A stretch of 64,000 nt of DNA, from contig NZ_VLNV01000001.1 in assembly GCF_009765215.1 (NCBI RefSeq), positions 124,001 to 188,000 on the forward strand. The letters are read 5' to 3'. Positions 49,660-58,034 of this stretch are shown one piece after another. Source of the stretch: Lysobacter prati. Lineage in GTDB: Bacteria > Pseudomonadota > Gammaproteobacteria > Xanthomonadales > Xanthomonadaceae. The position numbers and the translations under genes are program-made. Under the pieces are notes generated by a model, which did no database searches, had not been told where the DNA came from, and saw nothing but the letters and a program-made list of their open reading frames with translations. The stretch's first letter is position 1, and the number at the start of each line of letters is the position of its first letter.

Positions 49660-51057
49660 TCAGACCAGTCCGGTCGCGTAGTACGTCCCGATCACCACGA
49701 ACACTGCCGCCGTCTTGATCAGCGTGATCGCGAAGATGTCCTTGTAAGCCTGGCGATGGCTCAGGCCGGTGACCGCCAGCAGGGTGATCACCGCACCGTT
49801 GTGGGGCAGGGTGTCCATGCCGCCGGACGCCATCGCGGCGACCCGATGCAACACTTCCATCGGGATGCCGGCGGCATTGGCGTTGGCGATGAAGGTTTCG
49901 GCCATGGCCGCCAGGGCAATGCTCATGCCACCGGAAGCAGAGCCGGTGATCCCGGCCAGCGCGGTCACCGTGACGGCCTGGTTGACCAGCGGGTCGGGAA
50001 TTGCCGCCAGGGCATTGGCCACGACCAGGAAGCCGGGCAGGGCAGCGATCACCGCGCCAAAGCCATATTCCGAAGCGGTGTTCATCGCCGCCAGCAACGC
50101 CCCGCCGATCGCCGACTTGCTGCCTTCGGCGAAAGTGGCCATCACCGGCTTCCAGGCGAAGGCGAGCACGGCCAGGATGCCGACCAGCAGCGCGCCCTGC
50201 ACGGCCCATATCGCTGCAACCTTGGACACTTCCTGCACCACCGGTGCGGCGCTGCCGATCACCGCCGGGTCGAAGCTGTGTGCCTCGCCGTAGAAGCGCG
50301 GGATGGCCACGGTCAGCAGCTTGTTGACCACGCCCACCAGCACCAGCGGCAGGATCGCGATCAGCGGGTGCGCAAGGGTGCCGCCGGCGAACGGCGCCGG
50401 CTCGTTGAGCAGCTGGTCGCCGTAGCCTTCACCGGCAGCCAGCGCCGCACGACGACGCCAGTCAAGGTAGAGCAGGCCGATGGCGAGGATGAACACACTG
50501 CCGATCGTGCCCAGCCACGGCGCGGCCCAGGTGGTGGTGCCGAAGAACGTGGTCGGGATGATGTTCTGGATCTGCGGCGTGCCCGGCAGCGCATCCATGG
50601 TGAAGGTGAAGGCTCCGAGCGCGATGGTGCCGGGAATCAGGCGCTTGGGGATGTTGCTCTGGCGAAATAGTTCGGCGGCGAACGGGTACACCGCGAACAC
50701 CGCCACGAACAACGACACGCCGCCGTAGGTCAGCAGCGCGCACACGACCACGATCGACAGCATCGCGCGGCCGGCGCCGAACACGCGGATGGTCGCGGCC
50801 ACTATCGCCTTGGAGAAGCCCGACAGCTCGATCAGCTTGCCGAAGACCGCGCCGAGCAGGAACACCGGGAAGTACAGCTTCAGGAAGCCGACCATCTTGT
50901 CCATGAACAAGCCGGTGAACATCGGCGCGACCAGGGAAGGATCGGTCAACAGCACCGCGCCCAGCGCGGCCACCGGCGCGAACAGGATCACGCTGTAGCC
51001 GCGGTAGGCCACGAACATCAGAAAGCACAGTGCGGCCAGCACGATCAGAAATGCCAT
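49660..51057 (-). CDS. GntP-family permease (gluconate/hydroxy-acid:H+ symporter type)
   Basis: 465 residues with about 12 hydrophobic segments. Family features: FPVFLLGAVFGKLIELSG, TYGGVSLFVAVFAVYPFA, DALPGTPQIQNIIPTTFFGT and SGGMDTLPHNGAVITLLAV. The closest remembered relatives are the YxjC-type/3-hydroxybutyrate-associated GntP members, which would suit the nearby PHB genes, but the substrate is unproven. Convergent with patZ (4 bp between stops). Confidence 0.82.
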   Translation of the reverse strand: MAFLIVLAALCFLMFVAYRGYSVILFAPVAALGAVLLTDPSLVAPMFTGLFMDKMVGFLKLYFPVFLLGAVFGKLIELSGFSKAIVAATIRVFGAGRAMLSIVVVCALLTYGGVSLFVAVFAVYPFAAELFRQSNIPKRLIPGTIALGAFTFTMDALPGTPQIQNIIPTTFFGTTTWAAPWLGTIGSVFILAIGLLYLDWRRRAALAAGEGYGDQLLNEPAPFAGGTLAHPLIAILPLVLVGVVNKLLTVAIPRFYGEAHSFDPAVIGSAAPVVQEVSKVAAIWAVQGALLVGILAVLAFAWKPVMATFAEGSKSAIGGALLAAMNTASEYGFGAVIAALPGFLVVANALAAIPDPLVNQAVTVTALAGITGSASGGMSIALAAMAETFIANANAAGIPMEVLHRVAAMASGGMDTLPHNGAVITLLAVTGLSHRQAYKDIFAITLIKTAAVFVVIGTYYATGLV

Positions 51058-51085
51058 GTACGTCCCCGGTACGGATATTTGGATT

Positions 51086-51120
51086 CGTCATCCCCGCGCA
51101 GGCGGGGATCCATGGACGTA
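51086..51120. repeat. REP-type repeat, forward
   Basis: CGTCATCCCCGCGCAGGCGG followed by GGATCCATGGACGTA; inner stem CCCCGC/GCGGGG. Confidence 0.85.
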
Positions 51121-51135
51121 GTTGCTGAAGGTCCT

Positions 51136-51162
51136 TGGATTCCCGCCTACGCGGGAATGACG
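51136..51162. repeat. REP-type repeat, reverse
   Basis: TGGATTCCCGCCTACGCGGG followed by AATGACG; the reverse complement of the family. It forms a head-to-head pair with 51086-51120. Confidence 0.85.
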
Positions 51163-51351
51163 AACAAGAGCGGATGACGACAGAGTCTCGGGGCGGGCGG
51201 CCTTGGCGGGCATTGTCCGAAGGTACAGCAGCGGCGACGCGGTCCCGGACCTAGGCTTGCCAGCATGACGGGGGAGGGCCCGTCGGTCATTTCGCTTCCG
51301 GCATCCGCCGGGCCGCGGCCAACGATTTGGGACTGGGGAGAGAGCGTCACC

Positions 51352-53598
51352 ATGAATCGCAGCAACAGAAGCAGCCTGAGCATCGCCATTGCCTTCGCCT
51401 TGCTGGCGCCGGCCGCCTTCGCCCAGGACACGACCGCGGCAACCACCGCCGCTCCGGCCGGCGACGCGCAGGCCACCACACTCAGCGGCGTCACGGTCAC
51501 CGCGCGCAAGCGCGAGGAGACGCTGCAGGAGGTTCCGGTCGCGGTGACCGCGTTCACCGCCGACGCCCTCGACAAGCTCAACATCGAGGACCTCAGCGAC
51601 CTCGACGGCCAGGTGCCCAACCTGACCATCTACGCCGCGCGCGGTTCCAGCAGCACGATCACCGCCTACATCCGCGGCGTCGGCCAGTCCGATCCGCTGT
51701 GGGGCGTCGATCCGGGCGTCGGCATGTACATGGACGACGTCTACATCGCCCGCCCGCAGGGTGCGCTGCTGGACGTGTTCGATGTCGAACGCATCGAAGT
51801 GCTGCGCGGTCCGCAGGGCACGCTTTATGGCAAGAACACCATCGGCGGCGCGATCAAGTACATCTCGCGCGGTCTGTCGGTCGAGCCGGACGGCCAGGTT
51901 TCGGTCACCGTCGGCAACTACAACCAGCTCGACGTGAAGGCGTCGATGGGCGCCTCGGTCGGTGACGGCGCGTTGCGCGGCCGCCTGGCGGTGGGCAGCT
52001 TCAACCGCGACGGCTACGGCGACAATCTGTTCAGTGGCCAGGAAGTCAGCGACAAGGAAATCCTCGCGCTGCGCGGCCAGCTCGGTGCCTACATCAGCGA
52101 CGACCTCAACGTGCAGTTCGCCTACGACTGGATGGACGACCAGTCCGGCGTGCGCGGCGCCAAGATGCTGGCACCGAACCGCTTCGCCCCGGGTTTCCTG
52201 CCGCTGGACAGCCGTTACGACGTGCGCAACGGCATGCCGAACGTCAACGACACGACCATGAAGGGCGCCTCGGCCACGGTCAACTGGCACATCAACGAGG
52301 ACTGGGGCTTCAAGTACATCCTCGCCAAGCGCGAGTCCGACACCGAGACCAACATCGACTTCGACACCTTGCCCAACAAGGTTGCCGACGTGAAGGCCTT
52401 CTACGCCGACGAGCAGATCACCAACGAGCTGCAGGTCAACTACGATGGCGGCGGTCGTTCGCGCGGCGTGATCGGCTTGTATTCGTTCGACGGCGAGGCC
52501 GGCGGCCAGGTCCTCAACAACTTCTTCAACCTGTCGTTTGGCGACACCCAGGGCACGGTCTATACCGATGCGCTGGCGCTGTATGCGGACTGGACGTTTG
52601 ATCTGACCGACAAGCTCAAGCTCGACCTGGGCGCGCGCTATACCGACGAGAAGAAGCACGCGGTGGTGCTCAATCGCTGCTACACCAACGCGAACTTCGA
52701 TACCCTGGCGGTGCGCTGCGCGGCCAACAACCCGACGCCGATCGCTGCCAACTTCAACAAGCGCATCGGCTTCGAGAACACTTCGCCGAAGGTCTCGCTC
52801 GATTACCAGGTCACGCCGGACATCATGGTCTACGGCCTGGCGTCGCGCGGTTTCAAGTCGGGCGGCTTCAACATCCGTGCGCAGGCGACAGCAGTGCCGC
52901 GCTCGGCCGAGCCGTTCGATGACGAGTCGGTCGACAGCTACGAGATCGGCAGCAAGATGGCGTTCTTCGAGCAGACGCTGTTCCTGAATCTGGCGGCGTT
53001 CCACAACAAGTACGAGGACATCCAGCTGTCGGTGTTCACTTCCTACGACAGCAATGGCGACGGTACCAACGACGCCTTCTTCGGCGATTTCACCAACGCC
53101 GGCAAGGGTACGGTGGAGGGCGTGGAAGTCGAGTACCAGTGGCTGCCGACGCCGAACTGGCTGATCAGCGGCAACCTGGCCTGGCTCGATGCGAAGTACG
53201 ACGAGTTCATCTACGCCAACGTCAACATCGCCGACGAGCAGGAGTTCACCAATGCTCCGGACTTCTCCGGTGCGATCAACCTGGAGTACCGCACCGATCT
53301 GTCGAACGGCGGCAATCTGTCGGCGCGCGTGGGCTACAGCTACCAGAGCGACGTGGTCGCCACCACCGAGATCGTCCGTACCGGCGCGCTGCCGATCACG
53401 CAGGATGGCTACGGGGTGGTCAATGCCGGCGTGATCTGGCGCATCGACGATGCCTGGTCGCTGTCGCTGCAGGGCACCAACCTGGCCGACAAGGAGTACC
53501 GCACCACCGGTTACAACCTCAACGCCGCCCTTGGCGTGTTGACCGGTTTCTACGGTGCGCCGCGCCAGTACACGCTGGCGGCGCGGTACGACTTCTGA
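51352..53598 (+). CDS. TonB-dependent outer-membrane receptor
   Basis: 748 residues. Signal peptide 1-24 (AFALLAPAAFAQ), TonB-box-like TLSGVTVTARKREET, plug domain (about 50-165, VPVAVTAFTADALDKL; RIEVLRGPQGTLYGKNTIGG), then a 22-strand barrel ending in YTLAARYDF with the C-terminal aromatic residue. The sequence style (VTARKREETLQEVPV) is that of the large xanthomonad/sphingomonad TBDR group, for which substrates range from siderophores to plant sugars; the substrate is unknown here. ATG 51352 is set by GGGGAGAG and the signal peptide; an upstream ATG at 51265 would mask the signal. Confidence 0.9.
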   Translation: MNRSNRSSLSIAIAFALLAPAAFAQDTTAATTAAPAGDAQATTLSGVTVTARKREETLQEVPVAVTAFTADALDKLNIEDLSDLDGQVPNLTIYAARGSSSTITAYIRGVGQSDPLWGVDPGVGMYMDDVYIARPQGALLDVFDVERIEVLRGPQGTLYGKNTIGGAIKYISRGLSVEPDGQVSVTVGNYNQLDVKASMGASVGDGALRGRLAVGSFNRDGYGDNLFSGQEVSDKEILALRGQLGAYISDDLNVQFAYDWMDDQSGVRGAKMLAPNRFAPGFLPLDSRYDVRNGMPNVNDTTMKGASATVNWHINEDWGFKYILAKRESDTETNIDFDTLPNKVADVKAFYADEQITNELQVNYDGGGRSRGVIGLYSFDGEAGGQVLNNFFNLSFGDTQGTVYTDALALYADWTFDLTDKLKLDLGARYTDEKKHAVVLNRCYTNANFDTLAVRCAANNPTPIAANFNKRIGFENTSPKVSLDYQVTPDIMVYGLASRGFKSGGFNIRAQATAVPRSAEPFDDESVDSYEIGSKMAFFEQTLFLNLAAFHNKYEDIQLSVFTSYDSNGDGTNDAFFGDFTNAGKGTVEGVEVEYQWLPTPNWLISGNLAWLDAKYDEFIYANVNIADEQEFTNAPDFSGAINLEYRTDLSNGGNLSARVGYSYQSDVVATTEIVRTGALPITQDGYGVVNAGVIWRIDDAWSLSLQGTNLADKEYRTTGYNLNAALGVLTGFYGAPRQYTLAARYDF

Positions 53599-53617
53599 GG
53601 CCGTGATGGGGGGCGAT

Positions 53618-53769
53618 CTCCGGCGTGGCGTCGTCCGCTACGCCGGGGATTGCTCCGCCCCTTCGTCGGACATCCTGTCCGAAGGCGGGGCGCGGGCCAT
53701 CCATGGCCCGCTGCTGCGCAATCCCCGGCGCAGCGGACGACGCTCCGGCACATCGTTGCCCGGTCTTCG
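53618..53769. repeat. 152-bp structured extragenic repeat, copy B
   Basis: Same length and layout as 38508-38659. Outer stem 53628-53653 with 53718-53743 (26 nt, one mismatch); hairpin II is CGGGCCAT/ATGGCCCG (53693-53700/53703-53710). Base changes relative to copy A fall on both sides of stems and keep pairing. It fills most of the 302-bp gap between the TonB receptor and the crbS-like gene. Confidence 0.9.
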
Positions 53770-53793
53770 CCTGACGCAGGAAATCCCCTTCAC

Positions 53794-53821
53794 CGTCATC
53801 CCGGCGAACGCCGGGATCCAG
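53794..53821. repeat. REP-type repeat next to copy B
   Basis: 28 bases identical to 38398-38425; about 25 bp after the structured repeat. Confidence 0.85.
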
Positions 53822-53900
53822 TGCCGAAGCGTCAACCTCCCAGGCACCCTGACCTCCGGGGCCTCGGCTATCCTCCAGTGATGCCCCTCGCCACCACCCC

Positions 53901-56900
53901 ATGCTGAGCTTCACCGCGGTCGCCCTGGCCAGCCTGGCCTGGCTGGCGCTGATGTTCGGCACGGCGCTCTACGCCGAGCGCCGGCCGACCGTGCTGGCGC
54001 GGCACTGGGGTCATGTCTACGCGTTGTCGCTGGCGGTGCACTGCACTTCCTGGACCTTCTACGGCACCGTCACCCAGGCCGCGCGTTACGGTTGGCCGCT
54101 GCCGCCGACGTTCCTCGGCGCGATCGTGCTGTACGCGGTCGCCATCGCCTTCATGATCCGGCTGGTGCAACTGGCGCGAGAGACCAACGCGACTTCGCTG
54201 GCCGATCTCATTGCCACGCGCCTCGGCAAGGACGCGTGGCTGGCCGCCACCGTCACCCTGGTCGCCGCGCTTGGACTGATTCCCTACATCGCCCTGCAGC
54301 TGAAGGCAGTGGCGATGAGCTTCGCCATGCTCACCACGCACAGCGGTGAAGTCGCGCCGACGCCGGCGTGGCAGGACAGCGCGTTGTACGTGGCGCTGGC
54401 GATGGCGTTGTTCGCGATGTTGTTCGGCACCCGGCGTGCCAGCGCGGCCGAGCACAATCGCGGCCTGGTGCTGGCGATGGCGTTCGAGTCGGTGTTCAAG
54501 CTGGCGGCGATGCTGGCGCTGGGCTTGTTCGTCTGGTGGGGGCTGGGCGATCTGCCCGCGGCCCCGGCGATGGCACCGCCGCCGCGCTCGGGCGACGGCT
54601 TCGCGCCGCTGGTGCTGCTCGGCGCACTGGCAATGTTCATCCTGCCGCACCAGTTCCATGTCGGTGTGGTCGAGTGCCGCGATGAACGCGACGTGCGCAC
54701 GGCGCGCTGGCAGTTTCCGCTGTACCTGGTGCTGATCGCGCTGCCGGTATTGCCGCTGGCGAAGGCCGGACAGTCGCTGCTCGGTGGCAGCGGCGTGCCG
54801 TCGGACCTGTACGTTCTGGCGTTGCCGCTGGCGCAGGGGCACGAAGGCCTGGCGCTGTTCGCTTTCCTCGGTGGTTTGAGTGCGGCGACCGGCATGGTAG
54901 TGGTCAGTACGCTCACCCTCAGCCTGATGATCGGCAACCACTGGTTCGCGCCCGGCCTGCTGCGCGGTTCGTGGTCGCGTAACGACGGCAGCGACTTGCG
55001 TGGCAGCGTGCTGGCCCTGCGCCGTGCCGGCATCGTCGTGATCATGCTGCTGGCCTGGGCCTACAGCCGCCTGATCGCCGGCAACGATGCGCTGGCCGAC
55101 GTCGGCGCGGTGTCGTTCTCGGCGCTGGCGACGTTGGCGCCAGCGCTGTGCTTCGCCGTGTGGCGGCCGCAGACACCGGCGCGCGCGGCGGTCATAGGCA
55201 TTGCCGCGGGTTTCGTCGCCTGGGCCTGGGTGCTGCTGCTGCCGATGACAATGCAGGTGCGCGGAATCACCGCGCCCTGGCTCGACAGCGGTCCGTTCGG
55301 TCTGCACTGGCTGGCGCCGGATGCGCTGTTCGGCCTCACCGGTTGGAGCCGTCTCGGCCGCGCCGTCGGTGCGAGCCTGTTCGTCGGCACGCTGGCCACG
55401 GTGCTGGCGGCGCTGTGGCGCCGCGAGACACCGCACCGCGCCCATCGCGGCCTCGACGTCAGGACGCTGCGCAACGCCGGCCTGCGCTTTCTGCCGCGCG
55501 AACGCGTGGCGCAGTTGCTGCAGGGCGTGCCCGCCGGCGAGCCGGTGGCCGCGCCGATCGAAGAGCGGATCGAGCGTGAACTGGCGGCCGTGCTGGGGTC
55601 GGCGTCGGCGCGGGTGCTGCTGGATGCGGCGCGACGGTCGGCGAGCGGGCACGAGCTCGATACCGTCGCGGCGATTGTCGGCGAAGCCTCGGCCGATCTG
55701 CGTTTCAACCAGCGCGTGCTCGAGGCGGCGCTGCAGAACATGAGCCAAGGCATCAGCGTGGTCGATGCGCAGTTGCGGCTGGTGGCGTGGAACCGGCGCT
55801 ATGTCGAGTTGTTCGGCTTCCCGCCGGAACTGCTGCAGGTCGGACGGCCGATTGCCGAGCTGTCGCGCTGGGCCTTGCAGCGGATGCCGCCGCAGGGCGA
55901 CCTCGAACGCGCCCTCGAGCGGCGCCTGAGCTTCATGCGCGCCGGCACCGCGCACCTGTCCGAACGCGTGCTGCCCGACGGCAGCATCATCGAGATCCGC
56001 GGCAATCCGATGCCCGGTGGCGGCTTCGTCGCGACCTTCACCGAGGTCACCGCGTTCCGCCGCGCCGAAGCCGGCCTGATCATGGCCAACGAGACGCTGG
56101 AGCAACGCGTCGCCGAACGCACCACCGACCTGGAAGTGGCCAAGCGCGATGCCGAGCGCGCCAACGAGGCCAAGAGCCGCTTCCTTGCCGCGATCGGCCA
56201 CGACCTGATGCAACCGCTTCATGCCGCGCAGTTGTTCACCGATGCGCTGTCGCAGCAGCTGCACGAGCCGCGCCAGCGCGAAACCGTGGCGCAGATCGGC
56301 GGCGCGCTCGATTCGACCGGCGACCTGCTCACCGGCCTGCTCGACATGTCGCGCCTGGAGGCGGGCGGACTGGTGCCGCAGCCGCGCCCCTTCCCGCTGT
56401 CTGAAGTGCTTGAACCGCTGGCCTCGGAGTTCCGCGCGATCTCCGCGGCGCGCGGGCTCGACTTCGGTTTCGTGCCCAGCCGCGCCTGGGTGCACACCGA
56501 CCCGCAGCTGCTGCGCCGGGTCCTGCAGAACTTCCTCGCCAACGCCGTTCGTTACACCCAGTTGGGCGGCGTTGTGCTCGGTGTGCGCCGGGACGGCGAA
56601 CAGCTGCGCATCGAAGTGCACGACAGCGGCCCGGGTATCGAAGCAAGCCAGCAGTCGGCGATCTTCGAGGAGTTCCGCCGCGGCCCGGACGCGCCGGGGC
56701 AGGGACTCGGGCTGGGCTTGTCGATCGCCGAGCGCATCGCCCAGTTGCTGGAGGCGCCGCTGAGCCTGCGCAGCCAGCTCGGTCGCGGCACCGTGTTCGC
56801 CGTGCGCGTGCACAACGCTCCGCGTCCGGTGTTGACGCCGTCATCCGAGTCGAGTGAGAGCTCCGCGTTGCGTGTGCTCGCAGTGGACAACGATCCGCAG

Positions 56901-57242
56901 GCGATGTCGGCGCTGGCGGCTGTGCTGCGTGGCTGGGGCTTCGAAGTCGCCACCGCGCGCAACGCTGCCGAGGCCGAGGCAGAACTGGAGCGCATGCCGG
57001 CCTCGTTGTGGTTGTTCGACTACCACCTCGATGACGGCGACACCGGCGTCGCGCTGGCCGGGCGACTGGAGGGCCTGTTCGGTGCGCGACCGACGCTGAT
57101 CCTCAGCGCGGACCGCGGCGAGGCCGTGCGTCGTGCCGTCGAGGAGGCGGGTCTGTCGCTGCTGGCAAAACCGGTCAAGCCGCTGGCGCTGAAGTCGGTG
57201 CTGGATCGCGCACTGGCGGCGCGTGAGGTGGCGTTGTCGTAA
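53901..57242 (+). CDS. crbS: CrbS-like hybrid sensor kinase with sodium/solute-symporter domain
   Basis: 1113 residues. Order: N-terminal SLC5/sodium:solute-symporter-like membrane domain (about 1-490, twelve or more helices; LADLIATRLGKDAWLAA, LGLIPYIALQLKAVAMS), linker, PAS (about 600-715, NMSQGISVVDAQLRLVAWNR), coiled coil, HisKA (about 755-820, FLAAIGHDLMQPLHAAQLFT), HATPase (about 865-975, NAVRYTQLGG, GPGIEASQ, GLGLGLSIAERIA), and a C-terminal receiver (about 990-1105, VLAVDNDPQA; Asp in LWLFDYHLDDG). This architecture and the neighbouring LuxR-type regulator match CrbS, which controls acetyl-CoA synthetase and acetate use in Vibrio and Pseudomonas. Confidence 0.85.
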   Translation: MLSFTAVALASLAWLALMFGTALYAERRPTVLARHWGHVYALSLAVHCTSWTFYGTVTQAARYGWPLPPTFLGAIVLYAVAIAFMIRLVQLARETNATSLADLIATRLGKDAWLAATVTLVAALGLIPYIALQLKAVAMSFAMLTTHSGEVAPTPAWQDSALYVALAMALFAMLFGTRRASAAEHNRGLVLAMAFESVFKLAAMLALGLFVWWGLGDLPAAPAMAPPPRSGDGFAPLVLLGALAMFILPHQFHVGVVECRDERDVRTARWQFPLYLVLIALPVLPLAKAGQSLLGGSGVPSDLYVLALPLAQGHEGLALFAFLGGLSAATGMVVVSTLTLSLMIGNHWFAPGLLRGSWSRNDGSDLRGSVLALRRAGIVVIMLLAWAYSRLIAGNDALADVGAVSFSALATLAPALCFAVWRPQTPARAAVIGIAAGFVAWAWVLLLPMTMQVRGITAPWLDSGPFGLHWLAPDALFGLTGWSRLGRAVGASLFVGTLATVLAALWRRETPHRAHRGLDVRTLRNAGLRFLPRERVAQLLQGVPAGEPVAAPIEERIERELAAVLGSASARVLLDAARRSASGHELDTVAAIVGEASADLRFNQRVLEAALQNMSQGISVVDAQLRLVAWNRRYVELFGFPPELLQVGRPIAELSRWALQRMPPQGDLERALERRLSFMRAGTAHLSERVLPDGSIIEIRGNPMPGGGFVATFTEVTAFRRAEAGLIMANETLEQRVAERTTDLEVAKRDAERANEAKSRFLAAIGHDLMQPLHAAQLFTDALSQQLHEPRQRETVAQIGGALDSTGDLLTGLLDMSRLEAGGLVPQPRPFPLSEVLEPLASEFRAISAARGLDFGFVPSRAWVHTDPQLLRRVLQNFLANAVRYTQLGGVVLGVRRDGEQLRIEVHDSGPGIEASQQSAIFEEFRRGPDAPGQGLGLGLSIAERIAQLLEAPLSLRSQLGRGTVFAVRVHNAPRPVLTPSSESSESSALRVLAVDNDPQAMSALAAVLRGWGFEVATARNAAEAEAELERMPASLWLFDYHLDDGDTGVALAGRLEGLFGARPTLILSADRGEAVRRAVEEAGLSLLAKPVKPLALKSVLDRALAAREVALS

Positions 57243-57272
57243 TCCGGTGATCGGCCCTTCGACCGATCGGGT

Positions 57273-57935
57273 TCAAGCGATCTGCCGCGCCGGATCCGAC
57301 AGTTCCAGTTCGCGCAGCACCACGCTGGCCTGGGTGCGATTGCGCACGCCGAGGCGTTCGAAGATCGCCGACAGATGCGCCTTCACCGTCCGCTCCTGCA
57401 CGACCAGGCGGTCGGCAATCTGCTTGTTGAGCAGACCCTGCGCGACCAGTGTGAGCACCCGGAACTGCTGCGGCGACAGACTCGCCAGGCGCGCGGCCAG
57501 GTCGGCGTCGCCACTGTCGCTCTGCGTGCGCGCCACGGCCGAACGCAGTGCGCTGGGCAGCCATTGCTCGCAGGCAAGTACGGCGCGAATGGCATCGCGC
57601 AGTTCGTCCAGGCCGGCGCTCTTGGGCAGGTAGCCCGCTGCGCCGTGATCCAGGGCGCGCCGCACCACGCGCGGATCGTCATTGGCCGAGACCACCACGA
57701 CCGCCACACCCGGGTGCTGGGCGCGGATCGCGGCCAGTCCGGCCAGGCCGTGGTTGCCGGGCATGTGCAGGTCGAGCAGGACTAGGTCGACACCGGAATC
57801 GGCGTCGAGCGCGGCCAGGACGGCATCGAGATGACCGGCCTCGAGGATCTCGGCGCCGGCCACGGCTTCCATCGCCGCCTGCCGCAGGGCAGCACGGAAC
57901 AGCGGATGGTCGTCGGCGATCAGCAGGGTCGGCAT
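57273..57935 (-). CDS. crbR: CrbR-like LuxR/NarL-family response regulator
   Basis: 220 residues. Receiver domain with phospho-acceptor Asp in LVLLDLHMPGNHG and Lys in GYLPKSAG; C-terminal LuxR helix-turn-helix (LTLVAQGLLNKQIADRL, TVKAHLSAIFERLGVRNR). Convergent with the crbS-like kinase, which is its presumed partner. In Vibrio/Pseudomonas this regulator activates acs. No acs gene is in the window. The first bases, with the start codon, form one arm of a 20-bp inverted repeat shared with the divergent hydrolase gene. Confidence 0.8.
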   Translation of the reverse strand: MPTLLIADDHPLFRAALRQAAMEAVAGAEILEAGHLDAVLAALDADSGVDLVLLDLHMPGNHGLAGLAAIRAQHPGVAVVVVSANDDPRVVRRALDHGAAGYLPKSAGLDELRDAIRAVLACEQWLPSALRSAVARTQSDSGDADLAARLASLSPQQFRVLTLVAQGLLNKQIADRLVVQERTVKAHLSAIFERLGVRNRTQASVVLRELELSDPARQIA

Positions 57936-58034
57936 CGTCGCTAGCCTAGCAAGTGCACGCGCCGGCGTGTCGGAACCGGCTTGGTACGAAAGTACGATGG
58001 GCGCCGCGGCTGGCCTTGCTAGGCTGCGACGATG
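57933..58034. promoter_or_regulatory. symmetric divergent control region crbR / oligomer hydrolase
   Basis: CATCGTCGCTAGCCTAGCAAG (57933-57953) is, apart from one extra base, the reverse complement of 58015-58034, so both genes begin CTTGCTAGGCT-(A)-GCGACG-ATG. TAGGCT in each arm can serve as a -10 only 6-7 bp before the start codon. Between the arms is a direct repeat TACGA-AAG-TACGA (57985-57997). Confidence 0.6.

Larger units (their letters stand above)
51058..51351. other. 294-nt divergent gap between gntP and the TonB receptor
   Basis: Contains two REP-type repeats in opposite orientation, a TAGGCT -10-like box (51252-51257) followed 7 bp later by an ATG, and the GGGGAGAG ribosome-binding region of the receptor. 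Confidence 0.6.

Noticed and set aside
51265-51351. Upstream ATG 51265 as the TonB receptor start
   Set aside because: It would put 29 charged and Pro/Gly residues before the signal peptide; ATG 51352 has a ribosome-binding site and a clean signal.
53868-56813. 981-residue antisense ORF opposite the crbS-like gene, and similar long antisense ORFs (for example 992-2992, 5384-7027, 20199-22181, 22963-25125)
   Set aside because: All lie opposite well-identified genes, are Arg/His/Gln-rich without domains, and are the expected by-product of high GC codon use.
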